From the NCBI RefSeq assembly GCF_009765875.1, contig NZ_LMUP01000007.1, positions 124,001 through 188,000 of the forward strand: a stretch of DNA of 64,000 bases, written 5' to 3'. The notes below the pieces were generated by a model. It did no database searches. It was not told the DNA's origin and saw nothing but the letters and a program-made list of their open reading frames with translations. Positions 40,019 to 47,810 of this stretch are shown piece after piece (the stretch's first letter is position 1; every line of letters starts with the position of its first letter). The translations under genes were made by a program, and so were the position numbers. Source of the DNA: Pedobacter sp. L105. GTDB taxonomy: Bacteria > Bacteroidota > Bacteroidia > Sphingobacteriales > Sphingobacteriaceae.

Positions 40019-43000
40019 TTAAAATGTTACGTTTAACCCTAGGGTAACTATCTTGGTCTGCGGATAATACTGGCCGGTGCTTGTACTTGAGGCTACTTCA
40101 GGGTCAAAGTTTTTGATTGGGCTCCAGGTAAATAAGTTTTGCCCTGAAACATAGAACCTTACAGATTGCAAACTGATAGACTTAAGCACACTAGGCGGCA
40201 AGGTATAGCCAAAGTTTATCGTTTTTAACCTGATATACCTGCCATCCCTAACCCACCAGGAAGATGTTTGAGTATTATTTGTTGTCGGGGCCGTGGCTAT
40301 GCGCGGATTAGGTGCGTTTGTATTAGTGGGGGTCCAGTAATTTAACTCATCAATTGTGGCAGAACCATTTTGTTGAAATGGATACACCTGGTCATACCAA
40401 TCGGCCTTTGCCGCTCCCTGAAATAAAAACGACAGGTCAAAATGTTTATAATTTACGCTTGGCGTAAGCCCATAAATAATTTGCGGATTAGAGGAAGTTC
40501 CTATCGGCACAATGTCGTTATCATCTATTTTACCATCGCCGTTAACATCCTTATAGCGTAAATCGCCGGGAGCTACAGTTCCCCAGGGTTGAGTTGCAAT
40601 GCCGGTTTTCAAATTTCCCTTGCCGTCAAAATCAGATTGTTGAAAATAGCCGAGGGCCTGAAAACCGAACAGCTGTCCAAGCGGCCTTCCTGTTTGCCGG
40701 CGATTTGGATTGTTAAAGGTTGTTGAGGTTTCATAAACCTGTAACAACTTGTTATGGGCGTAAGTAATATTTCCGGAAATACTAAGGCTGAGGTCTTTAT
40801 TAAATCTATGAGATGTACCCAATGTTAATTCAAGGCCCTGGTTTTGCATCGCTCCCCCATTTACCTGAGATAAGCCAATACCGTATTCTCCAGGAACGGT
40901 TGTAGCCGGGTTTACCAGCATGTCATTCCTTTTTTCAAAAAAGTATTCGGTTATAAAAGTTAAGCCGCCATTCCACAAGCTTCCTTCCAAAGCGATATCG
41001 GTTTTCTTAGCACGCTCCCAGGTAATATTTGTATTTGCTTGTGCGTTTTCATATAAACCCTGTGTACTTTGTCCGCCTATGATTGCAGAATTACCATAGA
41101 GTGTATAAGAGGTAAGGTATTGAAATGGCGTACCCGCCAAATTACCAGATTCACCCCATGATCCTCTTAACTTCAGATTATCTACCCATTTCAAATTATT
41201 TTTGATGAAGGGTTCCTGAGATAATTGCCATGATGCCGAGAAAGCGGGAAAAAATCCAAGTCTGCTGCCAGGTGCGAAATAGTAGTGCCCATCATAGCGG
41301 CCTGCTGCTTCAAAAGAGTATTTGTTGTCATAGGTATAAGAAGCACGGTAAATGGCTGATTTCTGCTTTGCTTCTGATGAAGAACCGCTATTGCTGATGT
41401 CGGCGTTATTTGAACTGCCATTGTTTAACTCTGGTATGGGAATATTATAATTAATCCTGGTGGCGCCGAAACTATCAATTTTTGAATTCCTGCTTTCTAA
41501 TACCAGTGTGCCTGTGATTTCACTTTTTCCAAAAGTATTATGATAGTTGATATAACCCTGATAAGTGAAGGCTTGAGTCTGTAAAAAATTTTCAGCATAA
41601 CTCGGCTTTACCGGCCCGTCATTACCGCTTAGGGTAATCGCCTTAGTAGTAGGATCGTAAGTATAAATTGGAATTGGGGTTAGCCAGGTCCTTTGAAAAG
41701 ACGGACTTCCGGCAGCATTATCTGGATTATAGTCATAACTTACCACCGCTTTAACACTTAAACCTTTAACAAAGGGTAGCTGCTGTTCAATACTCAACTG
41801 ATTAAGCAAAGTAAAATCTTCGTTAATAATATAACCACTGTCATATATATTTCCGTAAACAGACCGGCCAATATAACTTCCAGGTGAGCCATCTGTGAAG
41901 GTTACGGCCTGGTTTGGCGGTGTACGGAAAGCCTGGTAAAATATATTGGCAGATGAAACACCTGGGTAATGCCCATTTTCTACCCTTCCATTCATGGAAA
42001 CGTAGATTTTGGTTGTTTTAGTCACATCCGCATCCAGGTTCATATCAAGATTATACCGTCTGAAATTTTCAGTTCCCCATAAACCATCCTGCGAAAGATA
42101 TCCCAGAGAGGCAAAATATCGGGTACTTTCATTTCCGCCTGATAATTGCAGGTTATTACTTGACATGGGTGTATTACGATTGTATAGTTCTTTTAACACA
42201 TCATTATCAGGATGGCCATTCGGATCAGTATGGTTCTGGTATAGCGCAAGGTCTGTTGCTGAGTAGGCATGTGGCGCACCCATATTATCGTCGGCAGCAT
42301 TATACAGCGTTGCATATTGAAAAGCATTGACAAACTTTGTGGTAACTGTGGGATTTTGTAAACCGTAATAGCTATTGTAGGTAAGTGTAGGTTTACCTGC
42401 TTTCCCTTTTTTTGTAGTGACCAAGATAACGCCGTTTGCTCCTGCCAATCCGTACGGGGCAACGGCAGCAGCATCTTTTAAAATGGTAACAGATTCAATG
42501 CTATTAGGATCAAGCTGGTTATAGGCTCTTGGAACACCATCCACAATGGTCAGGGGCGCTGAACTGCCCGTTGTACCAACTCCCCGGATCATAATATTCG
42601 CGTTATCAAAACCAGGGTCACCATCAGGCTGAGTGAATAATACCCCGGCCACGTGCCCGCCCAGGGCATTACTGATGTTCGGCACAGGCTGAGATGATAT
42701 ATCTGAACCTTTTATCGTGGATACGGCTGACGTTAGCGAGCTTTTCTTTTGCGTGCCGTAAGCAACAACTACAACTTCATCCAGGTTGTTGGAACTCGAA
42801 ACCATTTTCACGTCTATTTTGAGGCGGCCTTTGGGATCAATTTCCTGCGGGGCATATCCGGTCATGTGAAATTCAAGTATAACTTGACCGCTGGGCACAT
42901 TAATGGAGAAGTTACCCTGATTATCTGCTGATACACCGATCTTCGTTCCTTTTACGGATACAGTAGCACCTGGCAATATTCCTTTTTCATCCGTAACTGT

Positions 43001-43147
43001 ACCAGTAATGGGTTTTGATTGTGCCTGCACCGAGCAAATGCCCAGAAGCAGTAGAACAACAAATAAGATTCCTTTTTTGACGATTGCTCCCTTCGGGAAA
43101 ACAAACGGGTAGCGGGAAATCTTTACAGGAGTAAAAATTGAGTTCAT
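40019..43147 (-). CDS. SusC-like TonB-dependent outer-membrane transporter, PUL 2
   Basis: A 1042-residue SusC/RagA receptor. It has a late signal peptide (KKGILFVVLLLLGICSVQAQ, after a 24-residue leader), a carboxypeptidase-regulatory-like domain (PITGTVTDEKGILPGATVSV), the DEVVVVAYGTQKKSSLTSAV linker, a plug with PYGLAGANGVILVTTKKGKAG, and a barrel that ends KIVTLGLNVTF. No STN domain. The 24 residues before the signal peptide are unusual, and an internal non-ATG start is possible. It leads the operon SusC-SusD-VCBS-haloperoxidase-isomerase-GH106. Confidence 0.96.
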   Translation of the reverse strand: MNSIFTPVKISRYPFVFPKGAIVKKGILFVVLLLLGICSVQAQSKPITGTVTDEKGILPGATVSVKGTKIGVSADNQGNFSINVPSGQVILEFHMTGYAPQEIDPKGRLKIDVKMVSSSNNLDEVVVVAYGTQKKSSLTSAVSTIKGSDISSQPVPNISNALGGHVAGVLFTQPDGDPGFDNANIMIRGVGTTGSSAPLTIVDGVPRAYNQLDPNSIESVTILKDAAAVAPYGLAGANGVILVTTKKGKAGKPTLTYNSYYGLQNPTVTTKFVNAFQYATLYNAADDNMGAPHAYSATDLALYQNHTDPNGHPDNDVLKELYNRNTPMSSNNLQLSGGNESTRYFASLGYLSQDGLWGTENFRRYNLDMNLDADVTKTTKIYVSMNGRVENGHYPGVSSANIFYQAFRTPPNQAVTFTDGSPGSYIGRSVYGNIYDSGYIINEDFTLLNQLSIEQQLPFVKGLSVKAVVSYDYNPDNAAGSPSFQRTWLTPIPIYTYDPTTKAITLSGNDGPVKPSYAENFLQTQAFTYQGYINYHNTFGKSEITGTLVLESRNSKIDSFGATRINYNIPIPELNNGSSNNADISNSGSSSEAKQKSAIYRASYTYDNKYSFEAAGRYDGHYYFAPGSRLGFFPAFSASWQLSQEPFIKNNLKWVDNLKLRGSWGESGNLAGTPFQYLTSYTLYGNSAIIGGQSTQGLYENAQANTNITWERAKKTDIALEGSLWNGGLTFITEYFFEKRNDMLVNPATTVPGEYGIGLSQVNGGAMQNQGLELTLGTSHRFNKDLSLSISGNITYAHNKLLQVYETSTTFNNPNRRQTGRPLGQLFGFQALGYFQQSDFDGKGNLKTGIATQPWGTVAPGDLRYKDVNGDGKIDDNDIVPIGTSSNPQIIYGLTPSVNYKHFDLSFLFQGAAKADWYDQVYPFQQNGSATIDELNYWTPTNTNAPNPRIATAPTTNNTQTSSWWVRDGRYIRLKTINFGYTLPPSVLKSISLQSVRFYVSGQNLFTWSPIKNFDPEVASSTSTGQYYPQTKIVTLGLNVTF

Positions 43148-43396
43148 ATATATTTGGTTTTAAAGTTTACAGGCTATCGCTGCAACAAATATGATACTCA
43201 TAGCCTTACGAGTAAATAGATATTTATACTATAAAACTGGATTATCTTATTATAGAAGAGGAACGGTAATTCAGAAGGTCAATTTCAAAGGGGCAACAGG
43301 AATTAATTCTTACTCTTCCTGGTTATTTAACCCCTGGTAAGCACACCTGATTTTAGAAATTACAATGATTATATAATCTTTTACAGCTATATCATC

Positions 43397-44722
43397 TTAA
43401 TGGAAAGAAGATGTGATTTCGATGGGAGCAGTTTTTTGATGTGCGTCTTTTGACGAATATTCATAGGCCTTAATCAGTTTGCCCATTTTATCGAATACTA
43501 ACATCTGCGTGGAAAAAGATGGAATGTGTCCTTTAAATTCCCGGTCCAGGTCGGCATTAATACTAATTACAGCGGGATCTGATTGAACTGGTCCACGCTT
43601 AAAAGCCAAAGTATAATTCAGGTTTTCGGTTTTATTTTTGTTCAGGATCATTACCGAAATACCACTTTCATCTCCGGTAGGGATAACCACCAGATCATCG
43701 GTATTTGGGCTATGTAATAAGTATTTACTTTTGATAAAATGAGCAAGCAGCGCCGTATGGTAATAATTAGACCGGGGTTTATAAACACCGTCTTCCAGAT
43801 CAAACAAACTTAGATCTGTACCTGTACGTTCGGCACCTCCTTCCAGCATGCTCCAGGGGCACATGGCAAATGCGCCTTCACGCATGCCTAAGTCATACAT
43901 TTCAGCATAGATCTGCCCATTGTGAAAATTATAAGGCAAGTAAGCTTCGTTCAATGTCAGGTCTACCATCCAGTGCGTATTAAACTCTGTAATTGCCCAT
44001 CCAATTTGCTCTCCGGCAGGACGTTTTGCATTGATGGAGGCCAATCTGGATTTTAAATCTTTAACGTTTTCCTCAATTTTGGTGATGTTCATGAATTTGT
44101 ATTGATGGAACGTTACCTTATCCAGGTAGTAATACTGTTTTCCGGGAACTTTGCCTGTAACGTCAAGGTTTCCACCCAGTAAGCGGTTTAGGTAAGATAA
44201 ATTATAAGAAGCCAGGTCAAAACCCATCACTACGGCCGTTGGATCGTAACGTTTGATCTGCATGCTGATTTTAGTAAAATACTCCCGCACCTGTTCTGGA
44301 GTGGCAGGCTGGTGTTTATGGTCGGGCTCATTTCCTATGCTCCAGAAACGGATATGTTTTCCCATGGTGCCATTGATATAGGTGACCGCTTTAAATGCAG
44401 CATCGTTATCTTTTAGCTGCCGGGGAAGCTGAACAATAGGCTCCGCACCGGAAGCCCTCACGTAATCGATCAGCGCCAAAGCCGACTGACTGATAAAATC
44501 AGCCTTTTCATAAGTGTTCCCTCCTATTCTTACCGACTGAAAACGCACCTCCGATATCTGGTCTTTCACTTTTGAAATGGAATGCTGTTCCCAGGCATTC
44601 TGCCCGATTAAGTAAGGACTGATTGTTATTTGCGCCGAGCTGATTAACGGCAAAATGAATCCCGCAAGTAACATCATGCCTGTTTTTAACGAAGATCTTA
44701 TCGCTTTTCCTGATAAATACAT
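43397..44722 (-). CDS. Clan GH-A glycoside hydrolase of unassigned family
   Basis: A secreted TIM-barrel glycosidase of about 441 residues. The start at 44722 gives a good signal peptide (KTGMMLLAGFILPLISSAQ); ATGs upstream (44806, 44752) would add a non-signal leader. The acid/base Glu132 lies in FWSIGNEP and the probable nucleophile Glu246 in WAITEFNTHW, the spacing and barrel positions expected for clan GH-A (GH39/GH51/GH30-like). A small beta domain follows (TDDLVVIPTGDESGISVMIL). It is co-directional with the second SusCD operon but 249 bp upstream of it, so it may have its own promoter. Substrate unknown. Confidence 0.78.
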   Translation of the reverse strand: MYLSGKAIRSSLKTGMMLLAGFILPLISSAQITISPYLIGQNAWEQHSISKVKDQISEVRFQSVRIGGNTYEKADFISQSALALIDYVRASGAEPIVQLPRQLKDNDAAFKAVTYINGTMGKHIRFWSIGNEPDHKHQPATPEQVREYFTKISMQIKRYDPTAVVMGFDLASYNLSYLNRLLGGNLDVTGKVPGKQYYYLDKVTFHQYKFMNITKIEENVKDLKSRLASINAKRPAGEQIGWAITEFNTHWMVDLTLNEAYLPYNFHNGQIYAEMYDLGMREGAFAMCPWSMLEGGAERTGTDLSLFDLEDGVYKPRSNYYHTALLAHFIKSKYLLHSPNTDDLVVIPTGDESGISVMILNKNKTENLNYTLAFKRGPVQSDPAVISINADLDREFKGHIPSFSTQMLVFDKMGKLIKAYEYSSKDAHQKTAPIEITSSFH

Positions 44723-45109
44723 ACAATTCTTTATTTCCTTTTTACAACCCATTTTATTTGAAAAACCGCAATAAATACCTCCATAACCGGGAAAGACCTT
44801 TGACAATTAAAGGATATCATTTGACGGGTACATATTCGCTATTTTTAAATTAAAACAGTGTTAAAATTGTTAGCACTACAGATTACGTCTCATTTTCTAT
44901 CTCTTTTATAGAGTATTACCAGAAAAAATCTCTTTTATCAGAATAAAGTCAATTTAGAAGCGAGGTTTCAAAGGAATCATGAAACGAGGAGCTTTTTATG
45001 TACCTGAATACATCTTTAAATAGGAAAGGGAAGAAATAACACAAACATTTCCCCTTAGATATTTGTAGTGACAAATAATTTAATGAAAAATTTCTAAAAA
45101 ATTTGCCCT
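44723..45109. other. Divergent intergenic region, no gene
   Basis: Between the GH-A gene and the rightward outer-membrane protein gene. It holds a small hairpin (GTTTCA 44965-44970 with TGAAAC 44980-44985) and AT-rich DNA suited to promoters, but no site I can name. Confidence 0.5.
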
Positions 45110-45694
45110 ATGAAAAAGATTACACTTATTGCAGCACTTGCTGCCACTGCGCTTAGTTTTAATGCACATGCCCAAATTCAAAAAGGAAATGTATTTGTTG
45201 GCGGAAATTTTGCCGACCTGAACCTGGGTCTTGATAACCCAAAAGTATTTAACCTTAATGTAACGCCTAAAGCAGCATGGTTTGTTGAAGATAACCTTGC
45301 ATTGGGTGGATACGTAAACTTTGGTTTAGAAACTACTAAACATGCCCCAACTACTACCTCTTACGGTGCCGGTGCCTTAGGCAGATATTATACCGGTAAA
45401 GATGTTGAAATCTTAAAACACGGCAGGCTTTTCGCAGAAGCTACAGTTGGTTTTGGCGGCGTAAATGTGAGCGAGGGTGGTGGAAAGACAAATGGCCTGA
45501 ATCTGAGCGTAGGTCCTGGATTTGCTTACTTTATTACACCTAACATCGGATTGGAAACATTGTTGAAATACAATGGCCTGGTAGGTTTTGGCAATGCGAC
45601 TTCACAAAATAACCTTGGCCTTACTTTCGGACTGCAGATTTATCTGCCAGGACAAAGTACAGCTAATAAAGTAAAGGGAGATTATAACCACTAG
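45110..45694 (+). CDS. Small outer-membrane beta-barrel protein
   Basis: A 194-residue protein with a signal peptide (MKKITLIAALAATALSFNAH, cleavage after AQ) and alternating polar/aromatic beta strands ending with FGLQIYLPG, like the 8- to 10-stranded porin-family barrels that Bacteroidota make in number. It is monocistronic and followed by a perfect palindrome that can terminate both it and the convergent response regulator gene. Function unknown; a structural or adhesion role is typical. Confidence 0.85.
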   Translation: MKKITLIAALAATALSFNAHAQIQKGNVFVGGNFADLNLGLDNPKVFNLNVTPKAAWFVEDNLALGGYVNFGLETTKHAPTTTSYGAGALGRYYTGKDVEILKHGRLFAEATVGFGGVNVSEGGGKTNGLNLSVGPGFAYFITPNIGLETLLKYNGLVGFGNATSQNNLGLTFGLQIYLPGQSTANKVKGDYNH

Positions 45695-45701
45695 CTGTTG
45701 C

Positions 45702-45735
45702 AGATTGAACCGTATCCATGGATACGGTTCAATCT
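45702..45735. terminator. Perfect 34-bp palindrome, likely bidirectional terminator
   Basis: Each half is the exact reverse complement of the other around the central CCATGG. It lies 8 bp after the outer-membrane protein stop and 31 bp from the response regulator stop, between convergent genes. No T-run follows, so it may work as an mRNA end stabiliser as well. Confidence 0.7.
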
Positions 45736-45765
45736 ACTTATTAATATCAGTCTTAATTTATTTGA

Positions 45766-46488
45766 TTATCTCCCTAAAATCTTTTTTACCACAAAATTAT
45801 CAAAGAAATAGCTCCGGTATGAATTGCCGATCGGGATTTCAAACTTCCGGATTAAAACAGTATTGTTATCAAATGAAGTGATCTCATTGACATTGATCAC
45901 GTAAGACTTGCTGATCCTTACAAAAATATGTTGCGGCAATTGCTCATGGATGGTTTTTACATTCATCGCGGTGATGACCCTCTGGTCTTCAGTTTGCATC
46001 ACTACATAATCTTTTAAGCCCTCAATAAAAAGAATGTCTTTGAATTGAACTTTTATAAAACGTCGCTCTGACTTCACAAAAAAGTAATCATCTCCTTTAT
46101 GCTGGATTTCACTGGTCGGGATTTCACTTTCTAACAACTTGTTATATGCGAAGGCTTTGTTCAGGGCTTTTTGAAAACGCTCTTCTTTTACCGGTTTCAT
46201 CAGGTAATCCAATGCATCCAGTTCAAAACCTTCCAGTGCATATTCGGGATAGGCGGTAGTAAAAATAATCAGCGTATGCTTAGGAACGGTTTTAGCAAAC
46301 TCTATCCCATTTAGGCCGGGCATCTGAATATCAAGAAAAATAAGGTCGACCTTTTCTTCCTGCATATATTTCCCTGCTGTCAATGCATTACTAAAATCGC
46401 CCACAATTTCTAAGTTAGCAACTTCAGCAGCCAACAACAATATGGCTTGCCTGGCTAAAGGTTCGTCATCAATGATTATAGCCTTCAT
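45766..46488 (-). CDS. LytTR-type response regulator
   Basis: A 240-residue regulator: receiver domain (about 1-120) with the acidic pocket Asp7/Asp8, the phospho-acceptor Asp53 in LIFLDIQMPGLNG and the Lys of YLMKPVKEE, then a LytTR DNA-binding domain (about 140-240; FFVKSERRFIKVQFKDILFIEGLKDYV, RISKSYVINVNEI). Its start overlaps the kinase stop by 4 bp. LytTR proteins bind two direct repeats spaced about two helical turns; the divergent promoter region upstream has exactly such pairs (47598-47631 and 47727-47760). Confidence 0.95.
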   Translation of the reverse strand: MKAIIIDDEPLARQAILLLAAEVANLEIVGDFSNALTAGKYMQEEKVDLIFLDIQMPGLNGIEFAKTVPKHTLIIFTTAYPEYALEGFELDALDYLMKPVKEERFQKALNKAFAYNKLLESEIPTSEIQHKGDDYFFVKSERRFIKVQFKDILFIEGLKDYVVMQTEDQRVITAMNVKTIHEQLPQHIFVRISKSYVINVNEITSFDNNTVLIRKFEIPIGNSYRSYFFDNFVVKKILGR

Positions 46489-47543
46489 ATCTTGATTTTT
46501 AAATGCACATCGAAGGTTTTCGCATCATCAGTAATGATTAACTGGTACCGGTTTGGATAAATCAATTCTAACCTTCGTTTTACGTTGGCTAATCCCAGGC
46601 CCCCACCGCCATTTTGGGCAACTTTGATACGTGGTATGGAGTTGATGCAGCGAAAATGAAGTTCCCCATCTACAACGAAGAAAAAAACATCAACAAAAGA
46701 AGGTTCTTCTGCATCGATATTGTGTTTGATGGCGTTTTCGACAAAGGTAATGAATAATAAAGGCGCTATTTCAACACCCTCCAGCGCGCCATCCTTACAA
46801 ATGGTGAAATCAAAATTATCACGTCTGATTTTTTCCAGGTTTAAGAAATCTTCCAGAAACTGAATGTCTGAGGTCAGAAACACGTTACTCTGCACACTAT
46901 CATACAATTGATAGCGCAACAGATCGCTCAATTTTATTAAAACCTGCGACGCTCTTACCGGGTCTATCTGCGTTAAGACATTGGCATTGTTGAGCATATT
47001 AAACAAGAAATGAGGATTGATCTGTTTTTTTAAATGCTCCAGCTCTGACTGGATAGTAGCCGTTTCCAGGTCATTGATCCTTTGCGAATCAACGATCCAG
47101 CGCTGGAATAGTTTTACCGCAGCCGATGCGCCAAAGAGTATCATAAATATAAAACTGAACGCGAATAGGTTAGGCCCGTCATGCGGCCGGGCGTAAACAG
47201 TTTTAATATGAAAAAACATAAATTCTTTAATCTTAGAAACAAGCGTTTGAACCAGCACAAACCAGCCTATGATCCATAAAAAATAACCCAGATAGTTATC
47301 TCTGAAAAGCAGTCTTGGAACTAACAGGTACATATTGATATAAAACAACGAAAGCAACATGGAGAACATGGCAATCTTGGCATAAGTGTTTACGGGTTCC
47401 GTAAATTCCACATTACCATTATAGAATGCAGCCACCAGCAGCACAATTAAACTTAAATGCCGGAATATACGGTACCTGGGACTGATCAGGAACTTAAGGA
47501 TGATCTCATTATGAAACGGCTTGGCCGTAGGTGCAGCACTCAT
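46485..47543 (-). CDS. LytS/YehU-type sensor histidine kinase
   Basis: The 352-residue kinase has four hydrophobic membrane segments (about 25-45, 55-78, 85-105, 125-145), a linker helix, the His_kinase motif LKKQINPHFLFNMLNNAN with His178, and a C-terminal ATPase domain with FVENAIKHN and GGGLGLANVKRRL. There is no large periplasmic sensor domain, so the signal is probably sensed in the membrane or through a partner. It forms a two-gene operon with the LytTR regulator and is divergent from the TonB/MacAB operon. Confidence 0.94.
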   Translation of the reverse strand: MSAAPTAKPFHNEIILKFLISPRYRIFRHLSLIVLLVAAFYNGNVEFTEPVNTYAKIAMFSMLLSLFYINMYLLVPRLLFRDNYLGYFLWIIGWFVLVQTLVSKIKEFMFFHIKTVYARPHDGPNLFAFSFIFMILFGASAAVKLFQRWIVDSQRINDLETATIQSELEHLKKQINPHFLFNMLNNANVLTQIDPVRASQVLIKLSDLLRYQLYDSVQSNVFLTSDIQFLEDFLNLEKIRRDNFDFTICKDGALEGVEIAPLLFITFVENAIKHNIDAEEPSFVDVFFFVVDGELHFRCINSIPRIKVAQNGGGGLGLANVKRRLELIYPNRYQLIITDDAKTFDVHLKIKI

Positions 47544-47597
47544 AGTATTTCTAAATAACTAATCTAAAGGTACACAATTGAACCAAGCGCCTTTTTG

Positions 47598-47631
47598 CTA
47601 TTATACCAAAGCGGATAACTATTATACCAAA
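47598..47631. promoter_or_regulatory. Direct pair of CTATTATACCAAA boxes (candidate LytTR site, kinase side)
   Basis: CTATTATACCAAA occurs exactly at 47598-47610 and again at 47619-47631, a 21-bp step, 55 bp upstream of the kinase start. Known LytTR regulators bind paired direct repeats with about this step, so it may be the autoregulatory site. Confidence 0.6.
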
Positions 47632-47726
47632 ATATTTTTTTTAACAAATGGCGGTAAAAAACTAACCTGACCAACTCTCCATACAAATTAATTAAATCCA
47701 TTTTTATTGATATAACCAAAATCCAT

Positions 47727-47760
47727 TTTTGTATAATAAGTGACTTCTTTGGTATAATAG
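47727..47760. promoter_or_regulatory. Direct pair of TTTGGTATAATAG boxes (candidate LytTR site, TonB side)
   Basis: TTTGGTATAATAG at 47748-47760 is the exact reverse complement of the boxes at 47598 and 47619. A near copy (TTTTGTATAATAA, 11 of 13 matching) lies 21 bp upstream at 47727-47739. The pair ends 50 bp before the receptor ATG. Confidence 0.6.
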
Positions 47761-47810
47761 GAAGATTTGGTATTGGTGCGGCCCATAGTTTAGTGCCAAA
47801 TCAAAAAAAT

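Noticed and set aside
47793-47810. GTG start for the TonB receptor
   Set aside because: The ATG at 47811 gives a cleaner signal peptide, and the GTG lies within 35 bp of the regulatory boxes.
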